From: Novosphingobium album (ex Liu et al. 2023)
GTDB lineage: Bacteria > Pseudomonadota > Alphaproteobacteria > Sphingomonadales > Sphingomonadaceae
DNA length: 44,615 bases
Assembly (NCBI RefSeq): GCF_029076845.1
Contig: NZ_JARESE010000060.1
Coordinates: 1-44,615, forward strand
Direction: 5' to 3'
Numbering within the stretch: the stretch's first letter is position 1; each line of letters begins with the position of its first letter. The notes below the pieces were generated by a model that made no database searches, was not told the origin of the DNA, and saw only the letters and a program-made list of their open reading frames with translations. A program made the position numbers and the translations under genes. Positions 16,476-22,949 of this stretch are shown piece by piece.

Positions 16476-19400
16476 ATGCTCGAGGTCTACACGGTCGGCG
16501 GCGGCGACTATCTCGTCAACACCTTCAACGCGATCGCCGCCTGGACCGGTTCGGGCGGGTTCAAGTCGCTGATCCGGGTCGTCATGGTGATGGGGCTGAT
16601 CTACGCGCTCCTCATCACCGCGATGGATCTCGACTGGCGCGCCTGGTTTCGCTGGTTCATCCAGTCGACGCTGATCTACCTCGTGCTCATGGTGCCGACG
16701 GTCACGATCAAGGTCACCGACCGCATCAATCCGGGCCTCGCGCCATCAACTGTCGCCAATGTGCCGATCGGGCTCGGCGTCATGGCCTCGTTCACCAGTC
16801 AGGTAAGCGACTACTTCACCCGCACTGCCGAGACGGTGTTCGTCATGCCGGCGGCCTTGAACTATTCCAATGGCGGCTTCGTCTACGGTGCGCGGATGTG
16901 GGACAAGGTGCGCGGGTTCGAGATCCGCAATCCCGTGTTCAAGGCCAACTTGGACGGCTACCTCAAGCAGTGCGCCTATTACGACATCCTGCTCGGCACC
17001 AAGAGCTTGAAGCTGCTCAGCGAGTCGACCGATCTCTGGGCCGACCTTGGGGTGGGTGCCGCCACCAACCGCGGCATGAAGTATCTGACCGATACCGGTG
17101 GCGGGACGGTCGATATCGAGGGCAAGACCTGCGCAGAGGCTTGGGGCCTGATCGATGCGCAGTGGGACACCGAGATCAATGCCTATGCGCTGCCATTCGC
17201 GCATTCGATGTACCCCAAGCTTACCCAGGCCGCCGCCGGTGCAAAGCTCGCCGCCGATGTTCCGGTGGTCTCGCAGCTGCTCACCGGCAGCGCCATGACC
17301 CGCAACCAGTTCTTCAAGCAGAAGAGCATGGTCGATGCTTTCGAGGCCGCCCAGCTCGACTTCGGCAATGCCGACAGCGATTCCTTCGCGCTCCAGCGCG
17401 CTGATGCCCAGACCCGCAACGCCATGACCACCACGGCCGAGCAGGGGCTGATCTGGATTCCGGTGCTGAACGTGGTGCTGACGGTCGTGTTCTACGCGCT
17501 GTTTCCGATCGTTTTTCCGCTGCTGCTGTTTCCGCGCAGCGGTATCGCGACGCTCAAGGGCTATTTTGCCGGTTTCTTCTACCTTGCCGCCTGGGGACCA
17601 ATCTACGTCCTCATTCACATGTTCATCATGGACCGCCTCGCAGCGCAGACCAATGCGGCGGCAGCGGGCGGGGTGAGCCTTGTGAACTGGGCCGGGATCG
17701 ATGCCGTCAATCAGGACGTCGCCACCATGGCGGGGTTCCTGATGATGTCGGTGCCGGTGCTTGCTCTCATGGTGATGCGCGGCACCATGTCGGTCGCCTC
17801 CAACATGGGCTCGATGCTCGCCCCTGCGCAGGGCGGGGCGGATGCAGCCGCGCTTGAGCGAACCACTGGCAACTATGCCTTCGGTGATGTCAGCCATGGC
17901 AATCTCAATGCCAACAACCGCCAGATGGCGCAGTGGAACCAGGCGCCCAACCTCATGGCTGGCGCCGCCCATTCAGGATTCCGCGGCGATGATGGCCGCA
18001 TGTACCATCAGTACGGCGAGGGCCACACGGTGATCGACAGCAGCGGCGCCATCTCGCAGCTGCCGTTCAAGGCGTCGATGACACGCGGTTACGCCAGTGA
18101 TCTCAGGAACCAGGGTCAGTGGTACATGAACGAGGCCGAGCGCATCGAGAATGGCACATCGGCGACCTGGAGCAGTTCGCGCGGAACATTCGGCAGTGCG
18201 GTCGCTGCCAGCAGCGAGGTCAGCGGGTCGCGAAGCGAGCGCGGGTCGCGTTCGTCAGACACCCACAATGTCGGCGGCAATGTCATGGTCGAGGGCTCAT
18301 CGGGCAAGTCCACGCGCGAAGTCACGAATGACGATCTGATCCTGCGGCAGGGCAACAGTCGATCGAGTGGGAATTTTGATCAGCGGGCGTTTGGAGGCTC
18401 GGTAACTGGCTCTGCAAATGGAACTATTGGAACGCCCGGGAAGGATCTTGCAGGTAGCGGTGTTTCGGCGGGCCTTGGCGCTTCGATTTTTGGCAGGCGG
18501 GAATGGGGGGATGACGCCAGAACCGGATCCGAACGATCTGCGACGAACCAGGTCACCCGCGGTACGGACAAGTCCGAGGATGTGGGCAGCCGGGTCGTCG
18601 TCAGCGGCAACAGCGGCGATGTCCGGTCGTCGGGCACATTCAGCCAGAACTCCGATTATACCGATGCCAGCCAGAGCCGGACTACGACTGACGGCACAGA
18701 TTGGCGGATTGCCGAGGCCGACGAGCGGCGCGCGGCGGCTGCGCGGTACCGCGAGATTGGCGGCAGGATGATGTCCGAAGCAAGCTACGCGGAGAGCCAT
18801 GGATTCCAGGTGTCGAGCGACATGTCTAACCTGATCCAGGATCGCTACGAGGCCCTGCAGCGTGAACATCCTGAATGGCATCTTCCCGACATCTCGAACC
18901 CGCGCCTCGACTACCGCGATCTCGCAAGGCGCGATCAGGCCATCAGCTACATCATGGATGACCTGATGAGTGACCTGCGCAATCGGCGTATCGACGAACT
19001 GGCGGACGTATCCGATATCGCCGGTAAAGGTGCGCTCGGCAGCAATGCCGAGCTTGGCATGCCGGACAGCGTTGCATTGCCGCCTTCCGGGGGCTCGTCG
19101 GCACTCGTAGCCTCAGCCTTGGAAGGAGGAACGCTTCTGGCGGCTCCCGATGGGCCGGTTGATGGAGCGAAGCTTGCGCGCGAGCTGGGACTAGGCATCA
19201 AACCCAGCGCGCAACTAGGCCGGATGGATGGCGAACTCGTACCAGCCATGGGCGTGGTGGCAGAGGAAGCAACGGCGCTTGGCCTGCCAAGGCCCGTTGT
19301 CACGTCGGGCAATGACAGTACCCAGCACGTTGCTGGTTCCGCCCATTATGACAACCGGGCGCTCGACTTCCGTGGGAACAACATCTCTGACGCACAAGGA

Positions 19401-19517
19401 GCGCAATGGGCCGCACGCGTGCAGGAGCGTCTAGGGCCATCATATGCAGTCGGTTTTGAGCGGTTCCCTGACAACCCGGCTCGGGATCATCTGCATGTTG
19501 CTAAACGACGCAGTTGA
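16476..19517 (+). CDS. traG: TraG, mating-pair stabilisation protein with C-terminal M15-like peptidase signature
   Basis: 1013 aa. The N-terminal TraG_N region (about 1-470) has several membrane helices: residues about 33-52, 57-78, 325-350, 360-385 and 425-445. The middle (about 470-830) is a hydrophilic Ser/Gly/Arg-rich periplasmic stretch without hydrophobic segments. The last about 90 residues carry a zinc-peptidase-like pattern, SAH957-YDNRALD964-F and RD1004-HLH1007-V, with the His-to-Asp spacing of seven seen in family M15 (SxHxxGxAxD). F TraG aids pilus assembly and, through its C-terminal part, mating-pair stabilisation and entry exclusion. The terminal domain could locally cleave peptidoglycan. 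TraG identity is firm; the peptidase reading is an inference. Confidence 0.92.
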   Translation: MLEVYTVGGGDYLVNTFNAIAAWTGSGGFKSLIRVVMVMGLIYALLITAMDLDWRAWFRWFIQSTLIYLVLMVPTVTIKVTDRINPGLAPSTVANVPIGLGVMASFTSQVSDYFTRTAETVFVMPAALNYSNGGFVYGARMWDKVRGFEIRNPVFKANLDGYLKQCAYYDILLGTKSLKLLSESTDLWADLGVGAATNRGMKYLTDTGGGTVDIEGKTCAEAWGLIDAQWDTEINAYALPFAHSMYPKLTQAAAGAKLAADVPVVSQLLTGSAMTRNQFFKQKSMVDAFEAAQLDFGNADSDSFALQRADAQTRNAMTTTAEQGLIWIPVLNVVLTVVFYALFPIVFPLLLFPRSGIATLKGYFAGFFYLAAWGPIYVLIHMFIMDRLAAQTNAAAAGGVSLVNWAGIDAVNQDVATMAGFLMMSVPVLALMVMRGTMSVASNMGSMLAPAQGGADAAALERTTGNYAFGDVSHGNLNANNRQMAQWNQAPNLMAGAAHSGFRGDDGRMYHQYGEGHTVIDSSGAISQLPFKASMTRGYASDLRNQGQWYMNEAERIENGTSATWSSSRGTFGSAVAASSEVSGSRSERGSRSSDTHNVGGNVMVEGSSGKSTREVTNDDLILRQGNSRSSGNFDQRAFGGSVTGSANGTIGTPGKDLAGSGVSAGLGASIFGRREWGDDARTGSERSATNQVTRGTDKSEDVGSRVVVSGNSGDVRSSGTFSQNSDYTDASQSRTTTDGTDWRIAEADERRAAAARYREIGGRMMSEASYAESHGFQVSSDMSNLIQDRYEALQREHPEWHLPDISNPRLDYRDLARRDQAISYIMDDLMSDLRNRRIDELADVSDIAGKGALGSNAELGMPDSVALPPSGGSSALVASALEGGTLLAAPDGPVDGAKLARELGLGIKPSAQLGRMDGELVPAMGVVAEEATALGLPRPVVTSGNDSTQHVAGSAHYDNRALDFRGNNISDAQGAQWAARVQERLGPSYAVGFERFPDNPARDHLHVAKRRS

Positions 19518-19519
19518 AA

Positions 19520-19726
19520 TCAGCCAACGATTCCGGATTCAACGAGAAACACGATTACAAAGGCGATCATGCATACCACTACTGTCGGCAAAACGTAGGG
19601 ATTGCCGTCCTGTACCGATGGATCGGCATGCGGAACAGATGGCAACGGCAGGCCGGTGACAGGATCAGTGTTCGCTGCGCGGCAAGCCAAGGGTAAGCCA
19701 TCCAGTCCGTATCGATCGTGGTTCAT
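19520..19726 (-). CDS. Small C-terminally anchored membrane protein, unknown
   Basis: 68 aa, reading toward traG and ending 2 nt from its stop. The start has a strong ribosome site (AAGGAG seven bases before the ATG). A polar N-terminal half is followed by one hydrophobic helix near the C-terminus (about residues 45-63, VLPTVVVCMIAFVIVFLV). The family is not recognised. In F-like plasmids an inner-membrane exclusion gene (traS) follows traG, so an exclusion-type role is one possibility, but the opposite strand and the lack of homology leave this a guess. Confidence 0.6.
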   Translation of the reverse strand: MNHDRYGLDGLPLACRAANTDPVTGLPLPSVPHADPSVQDGNPYVLPTVVVCMIAFVIVFLVESGIVG

Positions 19727-19966
19727 GTTGGGGCTCCTTGCTCTGGCAATCGATACCCTGTTCGGGCCGATTTTTCAATGATGTGCCAGGAAAAAGGGTG
19801 AGCCCCCGCCGCCCATTCCGCACCCTCGCACTCCTCGGCGCAGAGCGCCGGATCTGGTGATGGCAATTACGCGATCTCAGGCGCGTGCGGTGATTGAGCG
19901 CGCTATTCTCCGCATATATTGCGGCGATTGTCGTCCCGGCGACCTCTAGGCTGCCGAGCTCGCGAC
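19727..19966. other. Intergenic region with A/T-arm hairpin related to the leader elements
   Basis: No gene is supported here. At 19766-19798 GCCGATTTTTC is followed after 11 nt by AGGAAAAAGGG. The arms pair, and the wording resembles the arms of the elements at 29850 and 31351. It sits about 40 nt upstream of the 68-aa gene, i.e. in its leader. Confidence 0.4.
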
Positions 19967-19995
19967 TTGACAATGTAAGAATTATTCCTTACCTT
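19967..19995 (+). promoter_or_regulatory. Promoter and operator of the prlF-yhaV module
   Basis: A perfect -35 hexamer TTGACA (19967-19972) is followed after 17 bp by a weak -10, TACCTT (19990-19995). Between and over them lies an inverted repeat GTAAG (19975-19979) ... CTTAC (19988-19992). An antitoxin bound there would cover the promoter, fitting the autoregulation known for PrlF/YhaV. Confidence 0.6.
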
Positions 19996-20018
19996 CCGGC
20001 TGTCGCATGGAGAGTATT

Positions 20019-20342
20019 ATGGCAATCGCGCTCGAGGAATTCAGCACCATTACCGCGAAGGGTCAGACGACGATCCCCAAGGCAGTCCGTCAGGCGCTGG
20101 GCGTCGGTTACGGTGGCCGCATTGCCTTTCGCGTGAGCGATGGCGGCGTGACCGTTTGCCGTGCGGATAGCGATGAGGATCCGGCAGTCGAGAGCTTCCT
20201 GAGCTTTTTGGCTGCCGATCTGAAACAGCACCCTGAGGCCGTGAAAGCGCTTTCGCCCGATCTCACCGCCCGCATTGCCGCGCTGACCGCAAATATTCCG
20301 GTCGATCTCGATGACGCGATCGACGGCGACGTCTCGCTTTGA
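20019..20342 (+). CDS. prlF: PrlF (SohA)-type antitoxin, AbrB/SpoVT fold
   Basis: 107 aa. The N-terminal swapped-hairpin DNA-binding domain is clear: STITAKGQTTIPKAVRQALGVGYGGRIAFRV. The C-terminal part (VESFLSFLAADLKQHPEAVKAL) is the toxin-binding helix region seen in PrlF. I prefer the ATG at 20019, served by GGAGAG at 20009-20014, over the ATG at 20007. The toxin gene starts 22 nt downstream. The protein should neutralise YhaV and repress the shared promoter. Confidence 0.9.
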   Translation: MAIALEEFSTITAKGQTTIPKAVRQALGVGYGGRIAFRVSDGGVTVCRADSDEDPAVESFLSFLAADLKQHPEAVKALSPDLTARIAALTANIPVDLDDAIDGDVSL

Positions 20343-20364
20343 GCAATGACCCGGACTTGCTCAA

Positions 20365-20823
20365 GTGATCACGGTCAACGGTTGGACACTTTACGCGCAT
20401 CCGCTGTTTCTCGCCCAGCTCGATAAGCTGACGAGCGCCGGTGAGCGCGCCCGCGAAAAAGACCCGATTGCCTATACCACCAGCGCTGACGCCAAGTTGC
20501 TTGCCGCAATACGCAAGCTGGTTTTCGAGGTGATCCCCGTCGATCCCTCACGTCCTGAGTTCCGGCAAGGTGGCACCCTGGGCCGGGAGCGCAAGCACTG
20601 GTTCCGGGCAAAGTTCGGCAATGGCCGGTTCCGGCTGTTCTTCCGCTACTCGACTGCCGCAAAGATCATCATCTTCGCCTGGGTCAACGACAGCAACACG
20701 CTGCGCACCTATGGCTCAAAGAGCGATGCCTACGCCGTTTTCAAATCCATGCTCGACAAAGGCAATCCTCCCGAAGATTGGAACGCCCTATTGGAAGCAT
20801 GCATGGAATTGGCCGCAGGCTGA
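20365..20823 (+). CDS. yhaV: YhaV-type ribonuclease toxin
   Basis: 152 aa. YhaV toxins are RelE-superfamily mRNA interferases. Family features include VNGWTLYAHPLFLAQLDKL at the start, the RQGGTLGRERKHWFRAKFG core with basic and aromatic residues, FRLFFRYS and the C-terminal SDAYAVFKSMLDKGNPPEDW. Length is normal. It follows its antitoxin closely, as in the Escherichia coli pair. The pair lies between the mating-pair genes and the DNA-processing genes, so it probably stabilises the plasmid. Confidence 0.92.
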   Translation: MITVNGWTLYAHPLFLAQLDKLTSAGERAREKDPIAYTTSADAKLLAAIRKLVFEVIPVDPSRPEFRQGGTLGRERKHWFRAKFGNGRFRLFFRYSTAAKIIIFAWVNDSNTLRTYGSKSDAYAVFKSMLDKGNPPEDWNALLEACMELAAG

Positions 20824-20859
20824 TCCGGGTCCAACCGATATCCGGCCCAAATCCAGCTT

Positions 20860-21081
20860 TCAGGCGCTATTCTGCACTTCGACGTATTCCACCTCGATCC
20901 TGTCAACATCGACTATGCGCCCGCGCACCCGGACACGCCCATTGAGCCCTCCCGCCGCGCTTTCGTCAACAAAGCCAAGCCGCCAGCACAGGCCGTCATC
21001 GCCGCGCAGGATCGGCGCGCGCGCGCCGGGTTCGATCATTCCGACATGGAATCTCGCTGAGGGGGAACTGGTCGATTTCAT
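20860..21081 (-). CDS. Small hypothetical protein, OB-like appearance
   Basis: 73 aa. The pattern RAPILRGDDGLCWRLGFVD ... NGRVRVRGRIVDVDRIEVEYVEV resembles short beta-rich alphaproteobacterial proteins of the DUF5818 type, but this is recognition by eye. Neither possible start has a convincing ribosome site (ATG 21081; ATG 21039 gives MIEPGARAP). It lies antisense to no other gene, between two TA modules. It may be real but weakly supported. Confidence 0.4.
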   Translation of the reverse strand: MKSTSSPSARFHVGMIEPGARAPILRGDDGLCWRLGFVDESAAGGLNGRVRVRGRIVDVDRIEVEYVEVQNSA

Positions 21082-21243
21082 GGGGTGACTTGGTGTCGGA
21101 TGGAGGGAACAGCCTGAGGTGCATGCCGCGGACCCTGGTCGGCCTTAGCCTGCAGGATCGAACTTGCCCAGCCATCGCAGGAACTGGCACCTACTGACGA
21201 CCCGTCCAGGGTCCCACCAAAGGCCCCGCCAACGATGCAGGTT

Positions 21244-21272
21244 GCATAGTTATCAGCGTGTGATAACTATGC
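21244..21272. promoter_or_regulatory. Perfect 12-bp palindromic operator upstream of the TumE-like gene
   Basis: GCATAGTTATCA (21244-21255), loop GCGTG, TGATAACTATGC (21261-21272). It ends 4 bp before the GTG start at 21276, so it overlaps the ribosome-binding region and any promoter. It is a natural binding site for the HTH antitoxin of the module. Confidence 0.75.
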
Positions 21273-21275
21273 AGG

Positions 21276-21647
21276 GTGAATGAGCCGCACGACTCGAGCC
21301 TTGATGCCTTGCTTCCGCTCGATGGCGAAGTGTTTGTCATCGATCCTTCGGGGAACCACTGGGTCAAGTTCGAGGTCAAACGTGTGGCAAGCTCACCCGA
21401 GAGACCGCACGGCTTGCGCTACTCGCTCACTCTGCACGACGGGAAGGGCGAAAGGTTGGTCGGATTCGACAATGCCCATCCGGTGACGTCGGGTTCGGGA
21501 CCGGGGGCAAAACAAGCGGCTGCGTTCGACCATAAGCATCGGCTACGAACCATTCGCCCTTACGAATACGCCGATGCCGCAAGCCTGTTGGCCGACTTCT
21601 GGACAGAAGTCGAAGCGGTGCTGGCGCAGCGAGGAGTAAAGCTATGA
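21276..21647 (+). CDS. tumE: TumE-like (DUF6516) toxin
   Basis: 123 aa with a GTG start. The signature is WVKFEVKRVASSPERPHGLRYSL (in parts), SLTLHDGKGERLVGFDNAH, and HKHRLRTIRPYEYADAASLLADFW, matching the TumE/DUF6516 toxin family. The stop overlaps the downstream antitoxin start by 4 nt (ATGA). Toxin-first order is usual for this family. The molecular target cannot be read from the sequence. Confidence 0.82.
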   Translation: MNEPHDSSLDALLPLDGEVFVIDPSGNHWVKFEVKRVASSPERPHGLRYSLTLHDGKGERLVGFDNAHPVTSGSGPGAKQAAAFDHKHRLRTIRPYEYADAASLLADFWTEVEAVLAQRGVKL

Positions 21648-22015
21648 CGACGTTGAAAATCGGAATTGCCAGCCCGGCGGACTACAAAGCCCGGACCATG
21701 GCCATCGCGCGGGGCGAGTTGAAGCAGTCGGCGCAGGGGCCGAAGGTATGGTTCACCTCGATCGAGAGCCTCGCCAAGGTGCTGTCCGACCGCAACCGGG
21801 AACTGCTGGCGCTGATCGCCAAGGAAAAGCCGGAGTCCTTGCAGGCGCTGGTCGAACGTACCGGGCGAGCCAAGTCGAATCTGTCGCGCACATTGAAGAC
21901 GATGGAGCGTTACGGTCTCGTGCGTTTCGAGAAGCGGCCCAACCGGGCACTCGCTCCGCGCGTGAATTACGACGATATCCGGCTCGACCTGTCGTTGCGC
22001 GCGCAGGCTGCCTGA
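21644..22015 (+). CDS. tumA: HTH antitoxin of the TumE module (HVO_A0114/MarR-like)
   Basis: 123 aa. A winged helix-turn-helix occupies the second half: LLALIAKEKPESLQALVERTG, then KSNLSRTLKTMERYGLVRFEKR as recognition helix and wing. The N-terminal part (LKIGIASPADYKARTMAIARGE) is typical of antitoxins that follow TumE-like toxins. It overlaps the toxin gene by 4 nt and likely binds the 12-bp palindrome at 21244-21272. Confidence 0.82.
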   Translation: MTTLKIGIASPADYKARTMAIARGELKQSAQGPKVWFTSIESLAKVLSDRNRELLALIAKEKPESLQALVERTGRAKSNLSRTLKTMERYGLVRFEKRPNRALAPRVNYDDIRLDLSLRAQAA

Positions 22016-22036
22016 TCGCGCAATCCCCAAAATGGT

Positions 22037-22071
22037 GGCGCGGCCCGGTGGGAGGCGACCCGGGCCGCGCC
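22037..22071. terminator. GC-rich hairpin between convergent genes
   Basis: GGCGCGGCCCGG (22037-22048) pairs perfectly with CCGGGCCGCGCC (22060-22071) across an 11-nt loop. It lies between the TumA-like stop and the stop of the minus-strand gene at 22078. Only a short T run (TTTT) follows on the minus side, so it is probably a bidirectional but imperfect intrinsic terminator. Confidence 0.6.
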
Positions 22072-22077
22072 GTCTGG

Positions 22078-22452
22078 TCAGGCCAGGATCGCTTCTTCGA
22101 CGCAGTCGATGCAGTCGCGGTTGCGAACCTGGCTGGCAGAATCGGGGCGGGGAGCAACCGCCTTGTCAGGACAATCATCGCAGTCTGGCTGCTCGGCAGA
22201 AGGGGAGGGCCGCTTCATTGCCTTGATCCGCGCCTTAATCGTCTCGACGGCATCTCGCGTGTTCACGCCTGTTTTCGCACTGGCTTCGGCAGTCAGCGCA
22301 TCGGCGACGCGCTGCAGCTCCTGCCTGCGGACCGCAGTAACCGCGGCGGCAGGCTCAATCGCAGTCTCGCCAAGGCCGGAGGCCGGCTCAGCAGCCAGCG
22401 AAGGCTGGGCACCCGCGGCAAGAAGCGCGGACAACAGGAATTTCAGTTTCAT
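22078..22452 (-). CDS. Exported small protein with two CxxC pairs, unknown
   Basis: 124 aa. I chose ATG 22452 (MKLKFLLSALL), which has AGGAG upstream. A clear signal peptide ends near PSLAAEP (about 20). The mature protein is Ala-rich and helical, with a C-terminal pair of CxxC motifs, DCDDC and DCIDC, separated by about 20 residues; these could bind metal or form disulfides. It is the last gene of the traD-traI strand, 16 nt after the previous gene. Family not recognised. Confidence 0.65.
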   Translation of the reverse strand: MKLKFLLSALLAAGAQPSLAAEPASGLGETAIEPAAAVTAVRRQELQRVADALTAEASAKTGVNTRDAVETIKARIKAMKRPSPSAEQPDCDDCPDKAVAPRPDSASQVRNRDCIDCVEEAILA

Positions 22453-22468
22453 GGGTGGTCTCCTGGTT

Positions 22469-22672
22469 TCAGAAAAAGCCGGTCCGGCGGCCATATGAGA
22501 GGTCGCTGGTTGCAGAGTCCCCGAGCGCCGACCGGCGCACGCTCAGAGTAACGCCCCGACTGCCGCGACTGCGGTAGTGGAGGTCGCGGACATCGAGGTT
22601 GTTTCGTTCCGCCCAGTCCTGGGCGTCGCGTTCGTTGGCAAAGTCGCCGATTTCCTGATGGTCATAGGACAT
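22469..22672 (-). CDS. Small hypothetical protein downstream of traI
   Basis: 67 aa. The start overlaps the end of the upstream gene by 11 nt, with AGGACC as a plausible ribosome site. The N-terminal half is acidic and helical (IGDFANERDAQDWAERNNLDVRDL), the C-terminal half basic and Ser/Arg-rich. No signal peptide or membrane segment. Family not recognised; membership of the traI transcript is inferred from the tight packing. Confidence 0.55.
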   Translation of the reverse strand: MSYDHQEIGDFANERDAQDWAERNNLDVRDLHYRSRGSRGVTLSVRRSALGDSATSDLSYGRRTGFF

Positions 22673-22949
22673 CCGTCAGGTCCTCTTCTGGATTGGCGCG
22701 GCCGGGCGCACTGGTTGGGGCTGGGTTCGAAGCGGCGATTTCGGCCAGTCCGTCGGGTAATGTCGGGCAGAGCGCGACGAATGCAGCGGCTAGCGCGACC
22801 GCGACCATCGCCCAGACCGCAACCTCCTGAACATCGGACCCAGGCGCAGCGAAGGCGAGCACCGCAAGCCAGATGAGGGCGGCCTGACAGCCATCGAACA
22901 GCCGGGTGGCGCTCTCTTTGGTGCAGGCGGGAATGGGCCGGCGCCTCAC
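22662..22949 (-). CDS. Small membrane protein coupled to traI, unknown
   Basis: 95 aa. A GTG start overlaps the traI stop (GTGA), suggesting translational coupling. Two hydrophobic segments occupy about residues 21-36 and 45-63 (VAVWAMVAVALAAAFVALC), followed by a polar tail ending in EEDLTDVL. Unknown family. A small inner-membrane protein next to the relaxase recalls accessory or exclusion proteins of other plasmids, but nothing in the sequence proves it. Confidence 0.65.
   Translation of the reverse strand: MRRRPIPACTKESATRLFDGCQAALIWLAVLAFAAPGSDVQEVAVWAMVAVALAAAFVALCPTLPDGLAEIAASNPAPTSAPGRANPEEDLTDVL

Noticed and set aside
16746..17972. Minus-strand open frame of 408 codons antisense to traG
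   Set aside because: Composition is His/Arg/Gly-rich shadow coding opposite a clear TraG N-terminal domain; no start site.
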